From assembly GCA_902762805.1 (NCBI GenBank), contig CACWPQ010000018.1, forward strand, positions 1 to 64,000: a stretch of DNA of 64,000 bases, in the 5' to 3' direction. Positions within the stretch are counted from its first letter, which is position 1, and each line of letters starts with the position of its first letter. Positions 1 through 7,887 of the stretch are shown here, piece by piece. Source of the DNA: an uncultured Bacteroidota bacterium. Lineage in GTDB: Bacteria > Bacteroidota > Bacteroidia > Bacteroidales > P3. A program made the position numbers and the translations under genes. The notes beneath the pieces were generated by a model, which was not told where the DNA came from, ran no database searches, and saw only the letters and a program-made list of their open reading frames with translations.

Positions 1-515
1 AATTTTCAATTATGAACCAGCACATGCCCACCAGCGTCTTCTTCGACCAGCGCATGCTCGACCAGTTCGACACCGCACGCGAAGTCATCGCCGGCGTGCG
101 CAACATACGCAACACCCGCGGCCTCTCCCCCAAGGAACCCCTCGCACTGAGCTTCCTCGCCAAGGACGACCGCACACGCTTCGACCGCTTCTTCGGCATC
201 GTCGCCAAGCTGGGCAACGTCAGCGGCATCGAGGCCGTGGAAACCAAACCCGACGGCGCACTCTCCTTCATGGTCGGCACCATGGAATGCTTCGTCCCCA
301 TGCCCGAAGGCGTCGACCGCGAGGCCGAACTGAAAAAACTCCACGAAGACCTCAAATACTACGAAGGCTTCCTCGCCAGCGTCATGAAAAAACTCTCCAA
401 CGAGAAATTCGTCAGCGGCGCACCCGCCCCCGTCATCGAGAAAGAACGCAACAAACAGCGCGACGCCGAAACCAAAATCGCCGCCCTCAAAGCGCAAATC
501 GAAGCCCTCGGCTAG
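1..515 (+). CDS. valS: Valyl-tRNA synthetase, C-terminal part (5' end outside window)
   Basis: The reading frame is open from the left edge, so the ATG at 12 is probably internal. The visible 170 residues are the end of the helical anticodon-binding domain (REVIAGVRNIRNTRG) followed by the C-terminal coiled-coil arm of ValRS, with the typical GFLASVMKKLSNEKFV stretch and a Lys/Glu-rich helix to the stop at 513-515. This arm contacts tRNA-Val in known ValRS structures. The catalytic and editing domains lie upstream of the window. Bases 1-11 match the AATTTTC heptamer array found inside other genes here and are translated as FSI, so an in-frame repeat probably sits just upstream. The identification is confident; the gene is partial only because of the window edge. 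Confidence 0.93.
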   Translation, partial: FSIMNQHMPTSVFFDQRMLDQFDTAREVIAGVRNIRNTRGLSPKEPLALSFLAKDDRTRFDRFFGIVAKLGNVSGIEAVETKPDGALSFMVGTMECFVPMPEGVDREAELKKLHEDLKYYEGFLASVMKKLSNEKFVSGAPAPVIEKERNKQRDAETKIAALKAQIEALG

Positions 516-544
516 TAGTGTAAACCAAACAAACAGACCATAGT

Positions 545-1468
545 ATGAACAAGACCCTCCGACGCCTCCTGTCGCTCACCCTCGTCCTCACCGGCACCCT
601 CGCCCTCGTCGCCGCCTGCGGCAAAGAGGAGCCCGCGCCCATCCTGGACCCCCTCCCGGGCTTCAACGCCCGCGGCGCCTCGCTGGCCAAATTCTCCGTC
701 TCCATGACCCAGAAGGTCCACTTCTCGCGCGGCAACCTCCAGTACCAGCCCTCCTCCGGCCAGTGGCGCTTCGCACCCCACCAGTACGACTGCAGCGGCA
801 CCGCCAACGACAACATCTCCGCCACCACCTCCACCTGGATCGACCTCTTTGCCTGGGGCACCAGCGGCTGGGACTCCGGCGGCGCCGTATTCTTCCGCCC
901 CTGGGACATCTTCGACAGTGCCGCCGGCTACGGACCCGGCCAAAACAACCTCGTGAACGACAAGGCCAAAACCGACTGGGCCTACTTCAACCGCATCCAG
1001 TACGGAGGCGACACCGCCAAATACTGGCGCACCCTCACCGCCGGCGAATGGCGCTACCTGCTCGCCGGACGCAACAACGCCGTCAACCTCTACGCCCTCG
1101 CCTCCATCGACGACGTCAAAGGCCTCATCATCCTCCCCGACGAGTGGGTTCCTCCGCATGGCACCTCACTCGTCGTCGGCATCAGCGACACCACCCAATT
1201 CGACTACACACTCTACAACAAATTCTCCGCCTCCGAATGGACCGCCTTCGACACCGCCGGCGCCATCTTCCTCCCTGCCGCTGGCGTCCGCCTCGGCACC
1301 AAAACCACCGACGTCGGCCGCAACGGATTCTACTGGTCCGCCTCCAGCGCCGGCGACTCCCTCGCCGTCAACATGGCCTTCTCCGTCACCAAGCAGCTCC
1401 TCCCCGAACACCCGTCGCAGCGCAACTACGGCTTCGCCGTCCGCCCGGTGGTCAACGCCGCCCGGTAG
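545..1468 (+). CDS. Lipoprotein with GNLQY-type Bacteroidales domain
   Basis: A 307-residue protein with a lipoprotein signal: basic N-terminus, hydrophobic stretch and lipobox ending at Cys25 (VAAC). It should be lipid-anchored, probably in the outer membrane. Residues from about 48 onward form a domain seen in many Bacteroidales surface proteins: KVHFSRGNLQYQP near its start, WRFAPHQYD, IDLFAWGTSGWD, WRYLLAGR, ILPDEW, GAIFLPAAG, FYWSASS and a closing FAVRPV. The same domain ends the fimbrillin-like protein at the right edge of the window (62394-64000) and survives as a remnant at 62078-62325. No enzymatic motif is seen and the function is unknown. A perfect intrinsic terminator follows at 1491. 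Confidence 0.8.
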   Translation: MNKTLRRLLSLTLVLTGTLALVAACGKEEPAPILDPLPGFNARGASLAKFSVSMTQKVHFSRGNLQYQPSSGQWRFAPHQYDCSGTANDNISATTSTWIDLFAWGTSGWDSGGAVFFRPWDIFDSAAGYGPGQNNLVNDKAKTDWAYFNRIQYGGDTAKYWRTLTAGEWRYLLAGRNNAVNLYALASIDDVKGLIILPDEWVPPHGTSLVVGISDTTQFDYTLYNKFSASEWTAFDTAGAIFLPAAGVRLGTKTTDVGRNGFYWSASSAGDSLAVNMAFSVTKQLLPEHPSQRNYGFAVRPVVNAAR

Positions 1469-1490
1469 CCCATCCCACACACACACATTA

Positions 1491-1526
1491 AGCGGGCCTG
1501 CCTCATCGCAGGCCCGCTTCTTTTTT
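1491..1526 (+). terminator. Intrinsic terminator of the lipoprotein gene
   Basis: Arms 1491-1501 and 1508-1518 pair perfectly (AGCGGGCCTGC with its complement) around a 6-base loop and are followed by TCTTTTTT. Confidence 0.9.
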
Positions 1527-1573
1527 CCCCACCCCTCTCCCCATCCCCTGCCATTGCCCAAGCATCTAAAAAG

Positions 1574-1676
1574 GGGAGCAAAACCTATAACCTACCACTC
1601 GCTGACAATCATACAGTTAGCGGCGACCAATTTTGGTCGCCGCCGCCACTTTTTCTCAAAAAAAAACAAGCTTTTT
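1574..1676 (+). repeat. Interspersed intergenic element, copy 1
   Basis: The core at 1574-1620 (GAGCAAAACCTATAACCTAC and onward to CAGTTAG) recurs in diverged form at 10282, 22091, 32060, 45949 and 49058. Here it is followed by an 11-base inverted repeat (1620-1630 with 1633-1643, GCGGCGACCAA) and a T/A-rich tail. It lies between the 3' ends of two convergent genes. Confidence 0.65.
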
Positions 1677-1678
1677 CC

Positions 1679-2998
1679 CTACGCCAGCGCGTCGGCAACA
1701 AGGAAGATCGAACCCGTGACCAGCACCAGATCGTCCACCCCCGCCGCCGCACGTGCCGCGGCGATGGCCTCCTTCACCTGCGGATAGGCTTCGCCCTCGA
1801 TGCCCATCTCGCGCGCCGCCGCCTGCAGGTCACCCACCGGCAGCCCGCGGGGTACGCTCGGCTGGCTGAAACGCCAGGTCAGCGAGGAGTGAGGAGTGGG
1901 GAGTGAGGAGTGGAGGAGGTGCAGGATTTTGCGGAAATCCTTGTCGTTCACGCAGCCATAAATGATATGCAACCGCTTGAAGTCCACACGCTGCAGGCTC
2001 TGCATCATCGCCTCGATGCCGTCGGCGTTGTGGGCCGTCTCGCAGATGGTCAGCGGCCGCTCGCCGATTTTCTCCCAGCGGCCACGCAGGTGCGTGTTGT
2101 CCACCACGCGGGCGAGACCCTTTTGGAGTGAGGAATGAGGAATGAGGAATGAGGAATTCTCTCTTAATACATCCACCGCCTGCAGCACAGTGGCCAGATT
2201 CTTGCGTTGGTAGGCGCCGGTCAGTTGCGACTGGATGAGGAGTGAGGAATGGGGAGTGAGGAGTGAGTGGACGCAATAAGTCCCCAATTCCTCATTCCTA
2301 ATTCCTAATTCCTCATCGACGAGGTAGTGCTGATCGGCGAAGGTGATGGGCGCATGATGCTCCTCGGCCACGCGCTCAAACACGGGCCGTGTCTCCGCCT
2401 GCGACTCCCCTATCACCACCGGCACCCCCTCTTTGATGATGCCGGCCTTCTCGCCGGCTATCTTGGGCAGCGTGTCGCCCAGGAACTGCGTGTGGTCGAG
2501 CCCGATGTTGGTGATGATGGATAGCTCGGGCGTAATGACATTGGTGCTGTCCAGTCGGCCTCCCATTCCTACTTCGATGACAGCCACATCCACCTTCTCA
2601 CGCGCAAAATAGTCGAAGGCCAACCCCACGGTCATCTCGAAGAAGGAGTACTGACCACTGACCACTGACCACTGACCACTGACAAAATCCACCACCTCCT
2701 CCTCGGGTATCATCTCGCCGTTGATGCGTATGCGCTCGCGGAAGTCGACGAGGTGGGGCGAGGTGTAGAGGCCCACCTTGTAGCCCGCCTCCTGCAGTAT
2801 GGAGGCCATGAAGTGGCTCACCGAGCCCTTGCCGTTGGTGCCGGCCACGTGGATGCTCTTGAACCTGCGCTCGGGGTGGCCCAGGGCCTCCATCATGTCG
2901 AGCGTGGGTTGTATGTCTGCCTTATAAGCCGTAGCGCCGATGCGGTGGTACATCGGCAGCTGGGCAAACATATAGTCTAGTGTCTCCTGGTAGGTCAT
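1679..2998 (-). CDS. folC: Folylpolyglutamate synthase / dihydrofolate synthase with in-frame repeat tracts
   Basis: This cytoplasmic Mur-ligase-family enzyme adds glutamate to folates and, in most bacteria, to dihydropteroate. The 439 residues carry the ATP-binding GTNGKGS loop (about 53-59), YTSPHL (79-84), FFEMTV, EVGMGGRLDSTN (142-153) and the C-terminal half from about 300 (HLRGRWE, ETAHNADG, VTGS). The start at 2998 is the ATG of an ATGA overlap with the upstream gene and gives a normal FolC N-terminus. Four segments do not look like FolC and are translated heptamer repeats: residues about 107-118 (DNA 2650-2684), 229-256 (2234-2316), 280-291 (2124-2160) and 361-373 (1882-1917). The catalytic motifs are intact, so the enzyme is probably active with extended loops. 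Confidence 0.92.
   Translation of the reverse strand: MTYQETLDYMFAQLPMYHRIGATAYKADIQPTLDMMEALGHPERRFKSIHVAGTNGKGSVSHFMASILQEAGYKVGLYTSPHLVDFRERIRINGEMIPEEEVVDFVSGQWSVVSGQYSFFEMTVGLAFDYFAREKVDVAVIEVGMGGRLDSTNVITPELSIITNIGLDHTQFLGDTLPKIAGEKAGIIKEGVPVVIGESQAETRPVFERVAEEHHAPITFADQHYLVDEELGIRNEELGTYCVHSLLTPHSSLLIQSQLTGAYQRKNLATVLQAVDVLRENSSFLIPHSSLQKGLARVVDNTHLRGRWEKIGERPLTICETAHNADGIEAMMQSLQRVDFKRLHIIYGCVNDKDFRKILHLLHSSLPTPHSSLTWRFSQPSVPRGLPVGDLQAAAREMGIEGEAYPQVKEAIAAARAAAGVDDLVLVTGSIFLVADALA
1882..2316. repeat. Three in-frame tracts of GAGGAAT/GAGGAGT heptamers inside folC
   Basis: Tracts at 1882-1917, 2124-2160 and 2234-2316 are built from 7-base units (GAGGAGT, GAGGAAT and variants). The third has a GAG-rich part and an inverted part (2283-2316, CCTAATT-type units), so it could fold back on itself. 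On the folC strand they encode peptides such as NSSFLIPHSS and LPTPHSSL. Confidence 0.8.
2650..2684. repeat. TGACCAC heptamer array inside folC
   Basis: Nearly five perfect copies of the 7-base unit TGACCAC. On the folC strand it reads as SGQWSVVSGQ and is in frame with the enzyme. Confidence 0.9.
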
Positions 2999-4746
2999 TT
3001 GGTGGGCATGGTATAGGTGAGTCCTAGGATGAAGAGCCCCTTGGTGGATGGGTAGTTGGCCCAGTAATAATAGCGCTGGAAGGCCAAGTTGTCCATCTTG
3101 AGGAAGAAGGAGAGCGCCTTGTTGTGGCGGTACTCCACTTCGGCGTTGATGCCGTAGCGCACAGGCAGTTCCTCTCCGTTGTCTCCCTGCATCTTGCCCA
3201 GCAGGCGTCCTTCGAGGTGGAAGAGCCACTTGTCCTTGTAGTTCACGTCGGCCGCCAGCAAGGCATCCCACTTGGGGCGGTAGAGTTTCACCCAGGTGTC
3301 TCCAGCCACGCCGAGACCCGTATAGTTATAATGATAGTAGTGGCCGCCGGCGCGCAAGGTGAGCATCTCGTCATTGACAAAGGCAATGTCGGCACCCAGC
3401 GTAAGGCGATTGTTGTCGAGATAGAGTGGGCGGTATACATTTTGCAGGCTGTAGTCGTCGTCTAGCATGAACGTGAGGTCGTCGTTCAGCCACGAATAGC
3501 TCACCTCGGCGTTGGCCTCCAGTTTCTTGCTCATGCTCCAGCGCAAGTGGCCGACAAGATCGTAGTGGCGCGTGGCGCGTTGCTCGGAGTTGGGGGCGAT
3601 GTAGGGGTTCACAATGCGGAGCGAGTTCCAGTTGTTGGCCTCCAGTCCGCCGGTGAAGCCCAGGCTCACGGCCACGGCCTCCTTCATCAGCTTCTTGCTC
3701 ACCGCCACGTCGGGGAAGAATCGGAAGGTGGTGTTCTGATCGTCAGTGAAGGCATCCCAGGCCAGCGTCACGCCGGTATGGAACTGCAAGTCGTTGAACA
3801 TGAAATCCACGTATGGGTTGAACTTGACGATGTTGCGCCAGCCCCTGATGGTATCCTCCACGGGTGCCGGCACATAGCCCAGCGGCATCTCGCCCTCGGG
3901 GCGGAAGCGGTGGCTGTAGCCGTCCCACTCGGCGCGCAGATAGGCTACACCCTTGTACTGACGCAGCATGGGGAAGCCGTAGTGGATGTCGCCGCTGAGG
4001 TTGAGGTTGAACTCGTTCTGGTGCCATGAGGCCCAGAGGTCGCTCAGACGCAGGTTGACCGCGTAGCCCAGCTTGTTCACGTCGAGCTGCATGTTGCGCA
4101 GGCCGATGTTCCAGGTGGCGAGGTTGTACTTGGCGCGGTAGTCGCTGCGGCTGATGTCGTCGCGTGTCTTGCCCATGACGGCCTCCAGCGTGCTGTCGGA
4201 AAAACCGTAGTAGAGGTTGTGGTCGTGCTCGTAGTTGAGGTCGGTGTACAGCTGCAGTTTCTCCTTGACGATGTACTTGCCGAAGAGGGTGATGCCGGTA
4301 ACGCCGTTGTTGATGCGCCCGTAGTCGGGGATGGAGCCCCAGGAGGAGAGGTGGTTGAAGCGCACGCCGTAGGTCTTCTGCTGGTCGCGGGTGGAGCTCC
4401 AGTAGAGGTCGGCCAGCGGGGTCCAGTAGTTGCCCACACCCAGACGCAGGTAGTTGTTGTAGAGCTTGGTGGCGGGTTCGCCGATAATGCGGGCGGCCTT
4501 GATTCGGGCCGGCTCGTAGAGCGCCTTGAGGCGACCCGGAGGTGCCACCTCGTAGCGGAACACGTGGTCCATGCGGCTGATGGTGTCGGTGATGCGGGCG
4601 GGAAAGTTGAGCTTCTCGGCCTGCGTGATAACGGGCTTGTACGAGCCCTTCACCAGCACACTCTCGTTGTATTTGTTCTCCTCCTGCGCCTGCACTGCCA
4701 GCGTACCCAGCAGCAGCGCAGCTATATATGTGGATATCCTTTTCAT
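2995..4746 (-). CDS. Outer-membrane beta-barrel protein
   Basis: A 583-residue exported protein. The start at 4746 (MKRISTYIAALLLGTLAVQAQ) gives a clean signal peptide; an upstream in-frame ATG at 4767 would add seven residues before it. The rest alternates aromatic and polar residues in many strands (LYTDLNYEHDHNLYYGFSD, YHYNYTGLG, FHLEGRLLGKMQG) and ends in a strand, GLFILGLTYTMPTK, as expected of an outer-membrane barrel. The short N-terminal region KGSYKPVITQAEKLNFP resembles periplasmic segments of TonB-receptor-like proteins of Bacteroidetes, but no TonB box or plug is clear. It sits between a periplasmic TPR protein and folC, and its stop overlaps the folC start (ATGA), so all are co-transcribed. 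The substrate is unknown. Confidence 0.75.
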   Translation of the reverse strand: MKRISTYIAALLLGTLAVQAQEENKYNESVLVKGSYKPVITQAEKLNFPARITDTISRMDHVFRYEVAPPGRLKALYEPARIKAARIIGEPATKLYNNYLRLGVGNYWTPLADLYWSSTRDQQKTYGVRFNHLSSWGSIPDYGRINNGVTGITLFGKYIVKEKLQLYTDLNYEHDHNLYYGFSDSTLEAVMGKTRDDISRSDYRAKYNLATWNIGLRNMQLDVNKLGYAVNLRLSDLWASWHQNEFNLNLSGDIHYGFPMLRQYKGVAYLRAEWDGYSHRFRPEGEMPLGYVPAPVEDTIRGWRNIVKFNPYVDFMFNDLQFHTGVTLAWDAFTDDQNTTFRFFPDVAVSKKLMKEAVAVSLGFTGGLEANNWNSLRIVNPYIAPNSEQRATRHYDLVGHLRWSMSKKLEANAEVSYSWLNDDLTFMLDDDYSLQNVYRPLYLDNNRLTLGADIAFVNDEMLTLRAGGHYYHYNYTGLGVAGDTWVKLYRPKWDALLAADVNYKDKWLFHLEGRLLGKMQGDNGEELPVRYGINAEVEYRHNKALSFFLKMDNLAFQRYYYWANYPSTKGLFILGLTYTMPTK

Positions 4747-4781
4747 ATCTCTTAACTCAAAATTCATAATTCATAAATCAC
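4747..4781. repeat. Short heptamer array between TPR and barrel genes
   Basis: AATTCAT units (two perfect, one variant) fill most of the 31-base spacer and precede the barrel gene start. Confidence 0.55.
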
Positions 4782-7700
4782 AACTCGATTGTGATCTCCT
4801 CTTCCTCGACGGTGGGCTTGGGCAGCTCGCTGGCCACAATGGCGTCGTACTTCTGGCGGGCCACGCTGACCAGCTCCTGGCCGTCATAGTTGTCGATGAT
4901 GCTCTGCAGGGTCTGCTTGGCCTGCAGGTTGTTGCCGCGGGCGTAGTAGATGTCGGCCCAAAGGATGAACGAGTAGGCCAGCCAGTAGTCGCTCGAGGCG
5001 TCGGCCACTATCTTCTCGATAACCTTCTCGGCCTGGTCGTACTGCTGCTGCAGCATCAGTATCTCCGCCTGACGGCAGCGCGCCTCGCCGTTGTACTCGC
5101 CGTTGGGCGACTTGGCCAGGTGGCTGTAGAGTGCGTAAGCACTGTCGCGCAGCTGGTTGTCGAAGCTGCTGCGGGCCATGGCCAGGTAGGCTTCTTCCTT
5201 CAGCTCGAGGGTGGCCTTGGGTTCAGCCAGCAGGCGGCGGCCGGCCTGCATCACGTTGGCGTGGCTCTTCAGCGCCACGGCACAGCGCAGACTGCCCAGC
5301 TGACCCTGCAGCAGGCTGTTGTCGCTCTCGGCATTGGTGGAGAGGCGGCTGTAGAGGTTGGCGGCCTTGCGGTAGTCGCCGAGGTTGAAGGCTATGTTGG
5401 CTCCGTTGTAGAGCGAGCGCTCGGTGTACTGGTTCTTGGCGGCGTCGGCCACAGCCTCGTAGTGCGGCAGGGCCTGCGCGCTCTGCCCCTGGCGGAAGTA
5501 GCTGTCGGCCAGCAGGTAGTGGGCCTTGAGGGCGAAGAGGCCCTGCGGGAAGCGGCCCAGGTAGCCCTCGAGGCCGGCGATGGCGTTGGCAAAGTCGCCC
5601 TCCTGGTAGCGTCCCTCGACAGCGAGGAAGGTGGTCGAATCCTGCTCCACCTCCGAGATGGTGACCTTGGTGGTGCGCTTCACGTAGTTGAAGTATTCAT
5701 CCACGCGGTTCTGCGCGATGTAGATGTTTTTCACCGTCGAGAGGGCGTCGCGCGCCTCGTCGGTGCCGGGGTATTCGGTCAGCAGGCGGTCGAAGGTCTG
5801 GAGGGCCTGCTGGTCGCGCGAGGTGTTGTAGTAGATCAGGCCTTGGTTGAGCAGGGCTGACTTCACGTAGACGCTCTTGGGATACTGGCGGATGAAGTTG
5901 CCGTAGTAGGTCATGGCCATCTCGTTGTTGTCGCAGCTCATGTAGGTGTTGGCTATCTCGAGCATGGCCTTCGACTTGAGGGGCGAGTTGTCGAATTTCT
6001 CGAAGATGTAGTTGAGATAGGTCAGCTTCTCGCTATTCTTGCCCTGGGCGCCGAAGGCGAGGGCTTTCTGGTAGGTGGCGTAGTCGGCGTCCTTGGCGGC
6101 GGCGGCGATGACCTTGTCGTACATGGTGATCGACTCGCCGAAGCGGCTCTGCACATACAGGCAGTCGCCGAGGCGGTTCCACACGTCGTTGCGCATGGCG
6201 GTCGACTTCTGCCCTTTGGCCGAGGCCAGGCGCTGCCCCAGCTCCGCGAACACTTCCTGCGCCTCGTCGTAGCGCTTCTGCCGCATGAGGATGTAGCCGT
6301 AGGTGTAGCGTGCGTCGTTGGTGTAGGCCGAGGTCTTGGCGTGGGGCGAGAGGAGGAGGCGGTTGATGTGGCGCTCGGCGCTGGCGATGTCGCCTTCGCG
6401 GTAGCGCATCTCGCCGAGCAGGTAGTTGGCGTCGGCCGTGGTGCGCGGCAGGGCGTTCACCTGCACCGCCTTGGCATAGAGCGCCTCGGCTTCGGCGGGC
6501 TTGCCGCTGTTGCTCAGCTCGATGCCGCGGTTGAGCAGGGCGCGCTGGTAAGCCTGTTCCAGGGTGGCGTTGCGCTGCGGTATCTGCTCCAGCATGCGGA
6601 TGGCCTCCTTGTAGTTGTTGGTCGAGCAGTAGAGCTCGGTCAATATCTCCTGCACCTCAGTCTTGTGCTTGGTGCGGGGGTACTGCTTGAGGTAGCTCTC
6701 GAACGACTTGATGCTCTCGCCCATGGCGTTCTGGTTCAGCTCGCAGCTGAGCTTGGCGTAGTTGAAGAGGGCGTCCTCTTTGATGCGGGGGCTGAAGCCC
6801 ATCTTCGAGGCCTGGAGGAACATGCTACGGGCGTCCTTCTTGCGGCCGGCGCGCATGTAGCAGTCGGCCAGCAGATAGAGCGAATGCTGCGCCACGCTGT
6901 CGTTGCAGACCGTCTTCTTCTCGAGGTACGAGATGGCGTCGTTGTAGCGGCCGAGCATGTAGTAGCTGTAGCCGATTTGGTAGTTGTTGTCCTGCGGCGA
7001 GCAGTCCTGCGTCTGCTGCTGCTTGGCTATCTGGTCCAGCTCCTGGTACTGCTGCACGGCCTTTTGGTATTCGCCGCGGTTGAAGTAGATCTCGGCCACC
7101 ATCTGGCGCACCTCGTTCTTGCGGAAGGCGTCCTTGTCCTGCAGCAGGCTGGGGGCCAGCTCCAGCAGGTCGTCCTCACGGCCGAGGTAGTAGTAGATGC
7201 GGGCGATGTAGGAGGGGGCGATTTTGGCAAACTTGCGGTCGTTCTGGAGGTCCGTGAAGTTCTTCAGCGCCAGCTCGTACTGCCCGTTCATATACTGGAT
7301 GTGTGCGTAGTAGTAGAGGCTCGACGAGGCGTACTTCGACCGTCCGCCCACCTGCTGGGCGAAGCAGTCGGAGGCCCGCTCGAGGTTGCCCTTCTGGAAG
7401 TAGCAGTAGCCCTGCTTGAAGTTGTACTCGCTGCGATGGTTGTACTCCACCTCCTTGGGGTCTACAGAGCGGTAGTAGGCCAGCGCCTTGTCGTAGTCGG
7501 CGCGGGCATAGTAGAAGTTGCCCAGGTAGAACCTCGCCATGTTGCAGCGCGCGCTCTGCGGGTAGAGACGCATGAACTCCTCGAGGCGGTAGCTGGCGTC
7601 GTCGTTGTCGAGCTTCTCCGAGCACACGCCGGCATAGTAGCAGGCGTCGGCCGTGGTGAGGTCGGCGCGCCCCTCGTTGCTTTGCGCGATTTGGTCGTAG

Positions 7701-7852
7701 ATCTGCTGCGCGGCGGCATACTTCTGTTTCTGGTACAGGTCGGTGGCGCGGCGGTAGAGGTCGTCCTGCCGCTCGGCGGCGGTCTCCTTCTGCGCCGTGG
7801 CCCCTCCCATCAGGCAGGCCAGCGCCAGTATCACTGTCAGTCTTCGTTTCAT
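4778..7852 (-). CDS. Large periplasmic tetratricopeptide-repeat protein
   Basis: A 1024-residue protein with a signal peptide (MKRRLTVILALACLMGGATAQ) followed almost entirely by TPR-type helical pairs. Examples are LYQKQKYAAAQQIYDQIAQ (about 39-57), LAYYRSVDP and YEKVIEKIVADA near the end, with the usual small and aromatic positions (A..Y, G...A, Y..A). There is no catalytic motif, so it is most likely a scaffold for envelope assembly acting in the periplasm or at the inner face of the outer membrane. It is the second gene of a leftward operon, 35 bases after the thioredoxin-fold gene and 31 bases before the barrel gene. The barrel is the natural partner to test. Tandem TPR proteins beside barrels are common in Bacteroidetes, but no specific function can be read from the sequence. 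Confidence 0.85.
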   Translation of the reverse strand: MKRRLTVILALACLMGGATAQKETAAERQDDLYRRATDLYQKQKYAAAQQIYDQIAQSNEGRADLTTADACYYAGVCSEKLDNDDASYRLEEFMRLYPQSARCNMARFYLGNFYYARADYDKALAYYRSVDPKEVEYNHRSEYNFKQGYCYFQKGNLERASDCFAQQVGGRSKYASSSLYYYAHIQYMNGQYELALKNFTDLQNDRKFAKIAPSYIARIYYYLGREDDLLELAPSLLQDKDAFRKNEVRQMVAEIYFNRGEYQKAVQQYQELDQIAKQQQTQDCSPQDNNYQIGYSYYMLGRYNDAISYLEKKTVCNDSVAQHSLYLLADCYMRAGRKKDARSMFLQASKMGFSPRIKEDALFNYAKLSCELNQNAMGESIKSFESYLKQYPRTKHKTEVQEILTELYCSTNNYKEAIRMLEQIPQRNATLEQAYQRALLNRGIELSNSGKPAEAEALYAKAVQVNALPRTTADANYLLGEMRYREGDIASAERHINRLLLSPHAKTSAYTNDARYTYGYILMRQKRYDEAQEVFAELGQRLASAKGQKSTAMRNDVWNRLGDCLYVQSRFGESITMYDKVIAAAAKDADYATYQKALAFGAQGKNSEKLTYLNYIFEKFDNSPLKSKAMLEIANTYMSCDNNEMAMTYYGNFIRQYPKSVYVKSALLNQGLIYYNTSRDQQALQTFDRLLTEYPGTDEARDALSTVKNIYIAQNRVDEYFNYVKRTTKVTISEVEQDSTTFLAVEGRYQEGDFANAIAGLEGYLGRFPQGLFALKAHYLLADSYFRQGQSAQALPHYEAVADAAKNQYTERSLYNGANIAFNLGDYRKAANLYSRLSTNAESDNSLLQGQLGSLRCAVALKSHANVMQAGRRLLAEPKATLELKEEAYLAMARSSFDNQLRDSAYALYSHLAKSPNGEYNGEARCRQAEILMLQQQYDQAEKVIEKIVADASSDYWLAYSFILWADIYYARGNNLQAKQTLQSIIDNYDGQELVSVARQKYDAIVASELPKPTVEEEEITIEL

Positions 7853-7887
7853 TGCTTATTGTGTGTTATTGTTCTCTTGTTCAATGG

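Noticed and set aside
1679..3271. folC starting at 3271
   Set aside because: The extra 91 residues are out-of-frame translation of the barrel gene; the ATGA overlap at 2998 gives the normal FolC N-terminus.
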